A stretch of DNA of 64,000 nucleotides from Micromonospora rifamycinica (GTDB lineage: Bacteria > Actinomycetota > Actinomycetes > Mycobacteriales > Micromonosporaceae): NCBI RefSeq assembly GCF_900090265.1, contig NZ_LT607752.1, positions 2,852,001 to 2,916,000 on the forward strand, given 5' to 3'. The translations under genes were made by a program, and so were the position numbers. A model generated the notes under the pieces. That model did not search any database. It worked only from the letters and a program-made list of their open reading frames with translations, and was not told the DNA's origin. The stretch's first letter is position 1. Every line of letters begins with the position of its first letter. Shown here piece after piece: positions 56,815-64,000 of this stretch.

Positions 56815-57825
56815 TCAGGGAATCGGACGGACCTGGGTCGCCCCCCGGTAGCAGCCGGTCCGGGCCGGTGGTGACGTCCAGCCCGCGCCGGTGATCCGCA
56901 CCTCGGCCCAGACGCAGGTCCGGGTGCTGGTGAGCAGGTTGCCGTAGGCCGAGATGCCCGCGTAGTCGATGGTGAAGTCGTGGCTGCGGGCCGGGGTGTC
57001 CCCGTCGGTGACGACGAGCACCACCCGGGCCGGCCGGGGCACGGCCGGCGCACCGGTCGGAGCCGGCATGAACCGGGGCCAACTCGCCCCGCAGGCCGGC
57101 GAGTACCGCAGCTCCACCAGGCCGACCACCCGCTCGTCGACCAGCACCGCCGTGCTGTCCACGGTGGCGACGGCGGGATCGGCGGCACACCCGGCGTCCT
57201 TGGGGTCGGCCCCGTCGCGCACCCGCACGGCGGGGTCGGGCCCGGTGGGTGTCGGACCGGCCCGGCCGGCAGTCGGGGCGGAGGAGGCCGACGGGCGGTC
57301 GGCGGAGCGCCAACCGATCGAGGCCAGGCCGACGGCGAGCACCATGAGCAGGCCCGCCCCGGCAGCGGGGAGCAGCAGCCGACGGTCGGCCCGCACCGCC
57401 CGCGACGGCCCGCCGGCCGGAGAGGTCTCCCGCACCCCCGCAGCGGCGTCGGTGTCCCCGGCCGGACGCCCGCCGCCGGCCGGTTCGACGGGAGACGGCG
57501 GTTCACCGGCGGACGGGGGATCGGCGGTGCCGGGCTCGAGGGCGTCGGACACCGGACCGGGTGTGTCCGCGGCGACCTCCCGCCAGCGCCGTGTCCAGGC
57601 CGCCTCGTCGCCGCCGAGCGCCCGGACGTACGCCTGGGTGGTGTCCAGGGTGGGCAGCTTCCGGCCGCCGGCCGCCTCCGACAGCGAGCTGGACGACCGG
57701 TGCGCCCGGCGGGCCATCGCCTGGTAGGTCGGCCGGCCGGCCCGCTCGCGCAGGCGGCGCAGGTCTGCGGCGAATGCCTGCACCGGGTCGGCGTCGGGAT
57801 CGAGGGGGCGCTCCGTCCGGGCCAC
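56815..57825 (-). CDS. XRE-HTH membrane protein with extracellular DUF2690 domain
   Basis: 336 residues from GTG 57825. N-terminal helix-turn-helix (~15-75: AFAADLRRLRERAGRPTYQA, SSSSLSEAAGGRKLPTL), Pro/Gly-rich linker, a single transmembrane helix LLLPAAGAGLLMVLAVGLAS, then an extracellular DUF2690 domain with CAADPAV, LVELRYSPACGASWPRFMPA and CVWAEVRITGAGW. DNA binding inside and a Cys-rich domain outside suggests a one-component membrane sensor-regulator (inference). Divergent from the gene for a secreted DUF2690 protein 141 bp away. Confidence 0.85.
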   Translation of the reverse strand: MARTERPLDPDADPVQAFAADLRRLRERAGRPTYQAMARRAHRSSSSLSEAAGGRKLPTLDTTQAYVRALGGDEAAWTRRWREVAADTPGPVSDALEPGTADPPSAGEPPSPVEPAGGGRPAGDTDAAAGVRETSPAGGPSRAVRADRRLLLPAAGAGLLMVLAVGLASIGWRSADRPSASSAPTAGRAGPTPTGPDPAVRVRDGADPKDAGCAADPAVATVDSTAVLVDERVVGLVELRYSPACGASWPRFMPAPTGAPAVPRPARVVLVVTDGDTPARSHDFTIDYAGISAYGNLLTSTRTCVWAEVRITGAGWTSPPARTGCYRGATQVRPIP

Positions 57826-57966
57826 CGTGACTCCTCGGAATTGATTGACCAGCGCCGGCTATTGATTGTCCAACGCCACCCAGCGTAGAGACGACCGTCG
57901 ACGGAAGGTAGAGATGGGAGTCGACCCATCCCGGTCCGAAAGTCGACCATCCCCCTCGGAGGAACG

Positions 57967-58440
57967 ATGACCACCGCACCCCGCACGTCGAGGGCCGTCC
58001 GCCGGACGGTGGCGAGCCTGGCCGCCGGCACCCTGGTCGCCGCGAGCCTGCTCGTGGCGAGCCCGGCGAGCGCCGTCAGCTGCACCACCACCGGCTGCGA
58101 CGGCACCGACCCGATCAACACCGGCTGCTCGGCCGACGCCCGCAACGCGACCAGCCAGCCGGCGTACATCATGAAGGGCGCGACCACGCTGGCCGTGGTG
58201 GAGCTGCGGTACAGCGCCACCTGCGGCACCAACTGGGGCAGGATCAGCAATCGGGTGACCCCGAACCGGGTCCAGGTCACCGTCTACCGGGACAGCCCGC
58301 GCAAGACGACCCCGTGGTACGGCGGCACCGGCGCCCAGTACTACGGCGACCAGCTCTACGGCGACAACTCGACGATCTGCGCGGTCGGCGAGGTCGTCTA
58401 CGGCGGCACCACGTACACCAGTTCGGCGCTCTGCGCCTGA
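57967..58440 (+). CDS. Secreted DUF2690 protein
   Basis: 157 residues from ATG 57967, behind cggagg. Signal peptide VASLAAGTLVAASLLVASPA ending ASA; mature domain DUF2690: CTTTGCDGTDPINTGCSADA, VVELRYSATCGTNWGRIS, YGDNSTICAVGEV and a C-terminal Cys. Six or more cysteines suggest disulfides. The LRYS.(A)C(G)..W core matches the extracellular domain of the divergently encoded XRE protein. The function of DUF2690 is not established; as partners they could be signal and sensor. Confidence 0.88.
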   Translation: MTTAPRTSRAVRRTVASLAAGTLVAASLLVASPASAVSCTTTGCDGTDPINTGCSADARNATSQPAYIMKGATTLAVVELRYSATCGTNWGRISNRVTPNRVQVTVYRDSPRKTTPWYGGTGAQYYGDQLYGDNSTICAVGEVVYGGTTYTSSALCA

Positions 58441-58631
58441 CCTGAACGGCTCCGCGCAGTGCCTGACCGGAGCAACGCCGCTCTGCGCCTGACCTGGACA
58501 GCCCCGCTCTGCGCAGGACCGGAGCCGTTGCGGTCCGGCCGGAGCGACGGCGGGGCGGCGTGGTGCCCGTCGCCCACCGGGCGGCGGTGGGCGGCGTTTC
58601 GCCCACCGCCGCGTGCGCCGGCCGGCCACCG

Positions 58632-60296
58632 TCAGGTGGTGACGGTGCCGCGCAGCAGTTCCCGGGCGTGGTCGATGGCCGCCGGGGTGTCGGCGAAGAC
58701 CAGTCCGTCGCGGCGCAGTTCGTCGGCCACGCCCAGGGTGGCGAGCACCTGGTCGTGGTCGCGGGTGATGCCGGAGAGCAGCACGGTGATCCCCCGGCCC
58801 CGCAGTCGGCGGACCGCGTCGCCGAGCACGTGCGCGCCGGTGGCGTCCAGCGCCGACACCCGGGACATCCGCAGGATGACCACCCGGACGTCGGCCACCT
58901 CGGACAGCTCCAGCAGGAAGGTGTGCGCGGCGGCGAAGAACAGCGGCCCGTCCAGCCGGTAGGCCACGATGTGCTCGGCCAGCAGGGCGTGCTCCTCGGC
59001 GCTGTGCTCACCCCGGTCGAGCGGGACCTGTTCCAGCCGGGCGCTACGGGCCACCGCGCGCAGCGCGACCACCACCGCCACGGCCACCCCGACCGCGACG
59101 GCGGTGACCAGGTCCCACGCCACCGTGACGACGAAGGTGAGCACCAGCACCAGCGCGTCCCCCCGGGTGGCGCGGGCGAGAGCCCACAGCGCGCCGGCCT
59201 CGACCATCCGGACCGTGGTGGCCAGCAGCACCCCGGCCAGCGCGGCGAGCGGAATCCGGCCGACCAGCGGGGCGGCGACGAGGACGATCGCGGCGAGCGC
59301 CACAGCGTGGGTGAGGGCGGCCAGTTTCGACGCCGCCCCGGCGCGGACGTTGACCGCCGTACGGGCGATCGCGGCGGTGGCCGGGATGCCGCCGAACAGC
59401 GGCGCGGCCAGGTTGGCCAGGCCCTGACCGAACAGCTCCCGGTCCGGGTCGTGCCGTTGCCCGACGGTCATCCCGTCGGCGACGGTCGCCGACAGCAGGC
59501 TCTCCAGCGCGGCGAGCGCGGCAACAGCCAGCGCCGACGGCAGCAGCACCCCGACCGCGCCGGGGTCGAGGAAGCCCAGCGACGGCGCGGGAAGCCCCTG
59601 CGGCAGCGCCCCGATCCGGACCAGGTCGACCGGGGCGGTCTCGGCGAGCACCGTGGCGGCGGCCACCCCGAGCAGCGAGAACGGCAGGCCGGGCCGCCAG
59701 CGTGCGCCGAGCAGCATCAGCGCCGCCACCCCGAGCGCGACCGCCAGCGCCACCGGCCGGGGGTGTACGGCGAACCGGGCGACCGCGTCGGCGGCGACGG
59801 CCCACACCCGGTCGCCGTGCGCGTCGGTCACGCCGAGCGCGGCGGGCAACTGTTGCAGGGCGATGACCACGGCGATGCCGGCGGTGAAGCCCTCGATGAC
59901 GGGGGTGGGCAGGTAGCGGACGTAGCGACCGAGGCGGGCCAGGGCGAGGGCGATCAGCAGCAGCCCGGCCAGCGCGCCGACCATCAGCACCCCGGTAGCG
60001 CCGAACTGCTGCACCACCGGCACCAGCACCACTGTCATCGCCCCGGTGGGGCCGGAGACCTGGAGGTGGGAGCCGCCGAAGACGGCCGCCACCGCCCCGG
60101 CGACGACGGCGGTGACCAGCCCGGCCTGGGCACCCAGCCCGGAGGTGACGCCGAAGGCGAGGGCGAGCGGCAGGGCCACCACCGCCACGGTCAGCCCGGC
60201 GACCAGGTCCCGCCGGGGTGCACGGCGTACCGCCTGCCAGTCGGTGCGGTCGGGCAGCAGGCCGAGGACCCGGTCGGCGACGGCGGCGACGCTCAC
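58632..60296 (-). CDS. SulP-family anion transporter with STAS domain
   Basis: 554 residues from GTG 60296 (VSVAAVADRVLGLLPDRTDW). SulP membrane region ~25-410, with PLALAFGVTSGLGAQAGLVT, VSGPTGAMTVVLVPVV, EGFTAGIAVVIALQQLPAALG and GGIPATAAIARTAVNVRAGA; then a cytoplasmic STAS domain (~440-550: FFAAAHTFLLEL, VILRMSRVSALDATGAHVL). Transports sulfate, bicarbonate or another anion; the substrate is not evident, and no carbonic anhydrase domain is fused. Overlaps the stop of an ArsR regulator by 4 bp, so its expression is tied to that regulator. Confidence 0.92.
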   Translation of the reverse strand: MSVAAVADRVLGLLPDRTDWQAVRRAPRRDLVAGLTVAVVALPLALAFGVTSGLGAQAGLVTAVVAGAVAAVFGGSHLQVSGPTGAMTVVLVPVVQQFGATGVLMVGALAGLLLIALALARLGRYVRYLPTPVIEGFTAGIAVVIALQQLPAALGVTDAHGDRVWAVAADAVARFAVHPRPVALAVALGVAALMLLGARWRPGLPFSLLGVAAATVLAETAPVDLVRIGALPQGLPAPSLGFLDPGAVGVLLPSALAVAALAALESLLSATVADGMTVGQRHDPDRELFGQGLANLAAPLFGGIPATAAIARTAVNVRAGAASKLAALTHAVALAAIVLVAAPLVGRIPLAALAGVLLATTVRMVEAGALWALARATRGDALVLVLTFVVTVAWDLVTAVAVGVAVAVVVALRAVARSARLEQVPLDRGEHSAEEHALLAEHIVAYRLDGPLFFAAAHTFLLELSEVADVRVVILRMSRVSALDATGAHVLGDAVRRLRGRGITVLLSGITRDHDQVLATLGVADELRRDGLVFADTPAAIDHARELLRGTVTT

Positions 60297-60637
60297 CGGC
60301 CGGGCCGGGTAGGCGAGCTGCGGAGTTCGTCGAGGAGGGCGTCGCGGTCGGTGAGGACCGCGCCGAGGATGCGTCGGCCGGCGGCCAGCAGGTCGGCCAC
60401 GTCGGGGGTGCTCAGCGAGTACATGACCAGCGGGCCGTCCCGGTAGGAGGTGACCATGCCGGCCCGGCGCAGCACGGCGAGCTGTTGGGAGAGGTTGGAC
60501 GGCTCGACCTCGATGACGGCGAGCAGGTCGCGGACCGGCTTCGGCCCGTCCTGGAGCAGTTCGAGCACCCGGATCCGCACCGGGTGCCCGAGGGTGCGGA
60601 ACAGCTCCGCCTTGGCCTGGTACAGCGGAACCGACAT
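60293..60637 (-). CDS. ArsR-family transcriptional regulator
   Basis: 114 residues from ATG 60637 (MSVPLYQAKAELFRTLGHPV), gggagg upstream. Winged helix with RIRVLELLQDGPKPVRDLLA, VEPSNLSQQLAVLRRAGMV and YRDGPLVMYSL. No Cys cluster of the metal-sensing ArsR type (ELCVC) is present, so it probably senses something other than arsenic or cadmium. Translationally coupled to the SulP gene. It likely represses its own operon through the inverted repeat just upstream. Confidence 0.92.
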   Translation of the reverse strand: MSVPLYQAKAELFRTLGHPVRIRVLELLQDGPKPVRDLLAVIEVEPSNLSQQLAVLRRAGMVTSYRDGPLVMYSLSTPDVADLLAAGRRILGAVLTDRDALLDELRSSPTRPGR

Positions 60638-60659
60638 GGCACCCTCCCGATCGAGTCGT

Positions 60660-60687
60660 GAAGAATTTACCACTTGCGAAAATCTTC
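60660..60687 (-). promoter_or_regulatory. AT-rich inverted repeat, candidate ArsR operator
   Basis: gaagaattt (60660-60668) and aaaatcttc (60679-60687) form an inverted repeat with one mismatch and 10-bp spacer, in an AT-rich island about 25 bp upstream of the ArsR start. Likely promoter/operator. Confidence 0.55.
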
Positions 60688-60753
60688 AATTAACCGGTCG
60701 CGGAGTTCGTGACTCCCGCTTCGGCACCGGGTCGCGCGGCGTACCGCCGGAGG

Positions 60754-62763
60754 TCAGGCCGGCAGGAAGCGGACCGCGTCGGCGACCACGTACCCGTCGG
60801 TGCCCTCGGTACGGATGAGCACGCTGCCCGCCGTACCCGCCGGGAACTGGTAGGTGCCGAGCGGCACCCACTGCCCACCCGATCCGCGCTGATCGACCAC
60901 CCGGGTGGTCACCCCGCCGCCGTGCACCACGTCGACCGGGACGTTGCCGGCCCGGTTCGGGTCGGCCGTCCAGCGCAGCTGGACGGTCCAGCTACCGGCC
61001 GCCGGCAGGGACGGGGTGAAGCGCATCCGGTTGACGCCCTTGCCGGTGTTGCCGTCGTGCTCGTAGTCCGGCCCCTGGTAACCGCCGATGGCGGTGCTGG
61101 CCACCCAGACGCCGGCCCGGGTGACCCCGGCCGACCGGTTGTCCACCACGATCTCGCCCTCGGCGGTGGGCGGCCAGCTCAGGATCTGCCCGTCCCGGCG
61201 CAGCCGGGCCTGGAGGGTGGCGACGTCGACCTGCTGCACCGGCACCCCGGCGTCGACCGCCAGCACCGCCGCCGTCGCCGCGGACTGGGCGAGGATCATG
61301 AAGACCGGCTCCATCCGGATCGAGCCGTAGGCGATGTGGCTGGCCGACAGGCAGACCGGGACGAGGAGGTTGGCGCACTGCCCGGCGGTGGGCACGATCG
61401 ACCGGTAGCTGACCGGGTACGGGCCGGGCACCCCGACCTGCACGTCTCCCTCGTTCCTCACCAGCCCGTCCACCACCACCCGCTGGCAGTTGTGCGAGTC
61501 CATGGTGTAGCTGGCCAGACCGACCGCGTCGGCGACCCGGACCGCGCCCCGGCAGTCCCGCTCGGTCATCACGTACGCCGACACCATCCGGCGGGCCTCG
61601 CGGACGTAGAGCTGCGGGGGCCACCCGCCGGTGGCGGTGAACTCGTCGGCCGCCAGACCCCACCGGGCCACCCCCGCCCGGACCGGCTCCGGCAGCCGGG
61701 GGTCGTTGGCCAGGAACCACATCAGCCCCTGCTGGTACGTCCGGTGGTCGGCGACCATGCTGTCCCGCTGTGCCCAGGTCGCCGTCGGGTAGGCGTGGCT
61801 CGCGCCGATGAAGTCGGTGGAGAACGCCCCGGTGTTGTTCGAGTCGGTCTTGCCGCCGCCGACGCTCTGGGTGGTGAAGAACGGCCCGGTGTAGCCGGCC
61901 CGCACGTACCGCAACAGCAGTTCGTAGTCGGCCGGGTCGTAGCCGGCCGGCTGCGGGAACGGGATCCGGCCGGCGGCCTGGGTCAGGCACATCCGGAAGT
62001 TGTACGCCTGGATCCGGTCGTCACCGGTGCCGTTCGGCGCGACCGGGGCGGCGGAGATGCCGGGGAGCAGCCCGCTGGCCGGGTCGCCCGGCACCACGTA
62101 CGGGTCGACCGGCAGGGTGAACTGGTGCGCCCCGCGTAGCTGCACCCCGTTGATCGTCTCGCCGTATACGGCGTTGGCCTCCCGCCCGACCGTGTACGCC
62201 ACCCCGGCGGCGGCCATCAGGTCACCCTCGTAGGTCGCGTCGACGAACATCGGGCCGGTGAAGAGTTGCCCGTTGTCGGTGACCAGGCCGGTGATCCGGT
62301 CACCACTGCGCTGCACGGTGGTCAGCCGCGCGTTCAGGTAGACCGGGATCCCGTGCTCGGTGAGCAGGTCCGCGCAGACCCCGGCGGCCACGTGCGGCTC
62401 GAACACCAGCCGCATCGGCGAGTCGGGGGCGACCGGGACGCCCTGGTACCGGGCGTACACCCGCCGGTAGAACTCCGCGGCGACACCGCCGATGGCGGCG
62501 CTGGTGCCGCTGTCGGTGTAGCCGAGCCCACCGGTGGTGAGCCCGCCGACGTGGTCGCCCGGTTCGACGATCACGGCGGTCCGCCCCAGCCGGCGCGTCT
62601 GCACGGCGGCCACGATGCCGGCCGCGGTCGCGCCGTAGACCACCAGGTCGGCGGTGACGGTGCCGGCGGCCAGGGCGGGCAGCCCGGGAGTGGTGCCGGC
62701 GGCGACGACGAGGGTGGCCCCGCCGAGGCGGAACAGGTGCCGGCGGCTGAAGGTGGACGACAT
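60754..62763 (-). CDS. Tat-exported FAD-dependent oxidoreductase with golvesin-like domain
   Basis: 669 residues from ATG 62763; GTG 62766 lies one codon earlier. Twin-arginine signal SRRHLFRLGGATLVVAAGTT; FAD-dependent oxidoreductase (PF12831 type) ~35-530 with ADLVVYGATAAGIVAAVQTR, VGGLTTGGLGYTD, FVDATYEGDLMAAAG and NLLVPVCLSASHIAYGSIRM; then a C-terminal golvesin/xanthan lyase-like beta domain (~545-669: SWTVQLRWTADPNRAGNVPV, VADAVRFLP). It should act outside the membrane, perhaps oxidising or processing a carbohydrate. It lies just downstream of a GH2 gene on the same strand, but with a hairpin between. Substrate unknown. Confidence 0.88.
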   Translation of the reverse strand: MSSTFSRRHLFRLGGATLVVAAGTTPGLPALAAGTVTADLVVYGATAAGIVAAVQTRRLGRTAVIVEPGDHVGGLTTGGLGYTDSGTSAAIGGVAAEFYRRVYARYQGVPVAPDSPMRLVFEPHVAAGVCADLLTEHGIPVYLNARLTTVQRSGDRITGLVTDNGQLFTGPMFVDATYEGDLMAAAGVAYTVGREANAVYGETINGVQLRGAHQFTLPVDPYVVPGDPASGLLPGISAAPVAPNGTGDDRIQAYNFRMCLTQAAGRIPFPQPAGYDPADYELLLRYVRAGYTGPFFTTQSVGGGKTDSNNTGAFSTDFIGASHAYPTATWAQRDSMVADHRTYQQGLMWFLANDPRLPEPVRAGVARWGLAADEFTATGGWPPQLYVREARRMVSAYVMTERDCRGAVRVADAVGLASYTMDSHNCQRVVVDGLVRNEGDVQVGVPGPYPVSYRSIVPTAGQCANLLVPVCLSASHIAYGSIRMEPVFMILAQSAATAAVLAVDAGVPVQQVDVATLQARLRRDGQILSWPPTAEGEIVVDNRSAGVTRAGVWVASTAIGGYQGPDYEHDGNTGKGVNRMRFTPSLPAAGSWTVQLRWTADPNRAGNVPVDVVHGGGVTTRVVDQRGSGGQWVPLGTYQFPAGTAGSVLIRTEGTDGYVVADAVRFLPA

Positions 62764-62856
62764 CACGGCTGCCCTTCGCAGACGAGGGAAGGAGCGCGCC
62801 GCCGCACCCGGAATGCATCGACCCTTGCGGATCGAATCGGGGCTGTCAAGGGGCGA

Positions 62857-62899
62857 CCGGCGCCCTCCTCCCCCGCACCGGACGGGAGGAGGACGCCGG
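62857..62899 (-). terminator. Hairpin terminator after the GH2 gene
   Basis: Near-perfect 15-16 bp stem (arms 62857-62872 and 62884-62899, ccggcgccctcctccc with gggaggaggacgccgg), 9 bp past the GH2 stop. Confidence 0.7.
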
Positions 62900-62907
62900 C
62901 CCGCCAG

Positions 62908-64000
62908 TCAGCCCGCCACCGGGGCCGCGCCGTCCGGGCGGTCCGCGGCCGGGACCAGGCCACCCGGTCGGTCCGCCACCGGGGCCGCGCGGTCGACCAG
63001 GTCGTTGACGCAGCGCAGCACCGGCCGGGCGGTCAGCGCCACCGGGTCCAGCGGCGCACCGCAGGTCACCGTGAAGGTGGCCGACTCCCCCGGCAGCAGG
63101 GTGACCAGTGCCGCGTCGACCTCGGCCGTCGGGTCCAGCCGGTCCGGGAAGAGGGTCAGGTCGCGCAGCACGGTCCGCGCGGTGACCCGGACCCGGTGAC
63201 CCCCGTCGACCTGCTGGACCGTCGCCTCGTAGCGGGCCGCCGGCCAGTGCGCGTCCCGGTCCTCGGCGAAGAACCACAGCGCCCGCTCGGCGGTGTCCCC
63301 GGCCTCGGCGACCAGCAGCTCCCGGCGTTCCTCGCCGGCCGCCGCCAGGTCCGTCGGCAGTGGCAGCGTCACCGCCGCGTACGCCGGCACGTCGAGCTGG
63401 TACGCGGTCGTCGCCCTCGGCTCGCCGGCCAGGGTGCACCGGGTCACCGTGACCGGGGACCGCCACGGGCTGCCGGTCTCGTTCACCGCGACCAGGGCCA
63501 GCCCGCCGTCGCGGGGCTGCACGGTGAGCAGCCGGTCGGCGTACGCCCGGCGCAGCGCGTACCACAGGGGCTTGCGGCGGCCGTCACCGTCGACGGCCGA
63601 CCAGGAGGTGACCGGCCAGCAGTCGTTGAGCTGCCAGACGATGGTGCCGGAGCAGACCTCCCGGTGCGACCGGAAGTGCTCCACCCCCAGTTGGATGGCC
63701 CGCGCCTGGTTGAGCTGGGTCAGGTAGTGCCAGTCGTCGAAGTCGACCGGGGCGGGCAGGTGCGCGTCGAGCCCGCGTTGCAGCTTGGCGTCCCCGTCGG
63801 CGGCCTTCTGGTGGTGGGCCATCCCCGGCGAGTCGTGGGCGAGGGGCTCGTCGGAAAGCGCCCGGCGCAGCGTCGCGTACGCCGGGGGCGCCTGGTAGCC
63901 GAACTCGGCGACGAACCGGGGGACGTACTCGCGGTACCTCGTGTAGTCGTCGGTGTTCCATACGTCCCACAGGTGCGTGGTGCCGTGAGCCGGGTCGTTG
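62908..64000 (-). CDS. Glycoside hydrolase family 2, beta-mannosidase-like (N-terminus outside window)
   Basis: 364 C-terminal codons are visible; the gene continues past the window edge. The segment RFVAEFGYQAPPAYATLRRA holds the GH2 nucleophile Glu (the EFG..(Q) motif of beta-mannosidases), followed by AHHQKAADGDAKLQRGLDAH, HYLTQLNQARAIQLGVEHFR and GTIVWQLNDCWPVTSWSAVD, typical of beta-mannosidase ends. The C-terminal ~200 residues are beta-sandwich accessory domains. It releases beta-linked mannose from oligosaccharides. Signal peptide and acid/base residue cannot be seen. Confidence 0.88.
   Translation of the reverse strand, partial: NDPAHGTTHLWDVWNTDDYTRYREYVPRFVAEFGYQAPPAYATLRRALSDEPLAHDSPGMAHHQKAADGDAKLQRGLDAHLPAPVDFDDWHYLTQLNQARAIQLGVEHFRSHREVCSGTIVWQLNDCWPVTSWSAVDGDGRRKPLWYALRRAYADRLLTVQPRDGGLALVAVNETGSPWRSPVTVTRCTLAGEPRATTAYQLDVPAYAAVTLPLPTDLAAAGEERRELLVAEAGDTAERALWFFAEDRDAHWPAARYEATVQQVDGGHRVRVTARTVLRDLTLFPDRLDPTAEVDAALVTLLPGESATFTVTCGAPLDPVALTARPVLRCVNDLVDRAAPVADRPGGLVPAADRPDGAAPVAG

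Noticed and set aside
58560..60446. A 628-codon plus-strand frame over the SulP gene, rich in His, Gln, Gly.
   Set aside because: Shadow of a transporter with conserved SulP and STAS motifs on the other strand.

Overview
The window is chromosomal DNA of a very GC-rich actinomycete, most likely a Micromonospora or close Micromonosporaceae relative. Reasons: G/C at nearly every third codon position, many GTG starts, two XRE/DUF5753 + DUF397 modules, an F420-pathway guanylyltransferase, an HU protein with a long Lys/Ala tail, and short intergenic repeat families that I remember (not checked) from Micromonospora. The genus is an inference.

Layout. 1-5.5 kb is accessory: the 3' part of a CHAT protease-NTPase-TPR gene whose C-terminal half is clearly less GC-rich, then an XRE regulator with two DUF397 genes and a cassette of three small conserved genes. 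5.6-19.3 kb is mostly housekeeping: secreted S1 protease, D-Ala-D-Ala ligase, a second XRE/DUF397 module, ROK kinase, PrmC-like methyltransferase, a PLP enzyme overlapping gpsA, an acyltransferase, CofC/FbiD, polyphosphate kinase and a MutT1-type enzyme. 19.3-25.4 kb holds hupB, leuCD with a divergent IclR/NdgR-type regulator, three tRNA genes (Glu-CTC twice, Gln-CTG) among repeats, and a FAH-family enzyme. 25.6-35.3 kb holds a membrane protein, a CBM2 esterase, arfB and a tightly overlapping moxR-DUF58-VWA-serine protease operon. 35.6-55.5 kb is rich in branched-chain amino acid genes: cimA, ilvE, leuB, ilvC, ilvN, ilvB and ilvD, plus serA. PRC-barrel, phosphatase, serpin, ApbE-like and GGDEF-EAL genes are interspersed. 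55.7-64 kb holds a DUF4352 membrane protein, a divergent DUF2690 pair, an ArsR-SulP operon, a Tat-exported FAD oxidoreductase and the 3' part of a GH2 beta-mannosidase-like gene.

How genes work together. The branched-chain set (ilvBNC, ilvD, ilvE, leuB, leuCD, cimA) covers most steps to Val, Leu and Ile; leuA and ilvA are not here. Two of these units have a visible attenuation-type leader. Upstream of cimA is a 13-residue leader peptide with two adjacent ATT Ile codons; upstream of ilvB is a 17-residue leader ending Leu-Arg-Val-Leu-Thr. Each is followed by a hairpin and then a terminator with a U-run. leuCD is instead faced by the IclR-type regulator across 37 bp containing an AT-rich inverted repeat.

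Long non-coding stretches are not featureless. They hold period-25, 27, 35 and 40 bp tandem repeats, a 30-31 bp spaced repeat array, a perfect 19-bp-stem hairpin and a 54-bp near-uninterrupted palindrome. I see no rRNA, CRISPR array, insertion sequence or prophage. The best candidate for something undescribed is the CHAT-NTPase-TPR gene with its almost identical 41-residue sensor repeats.
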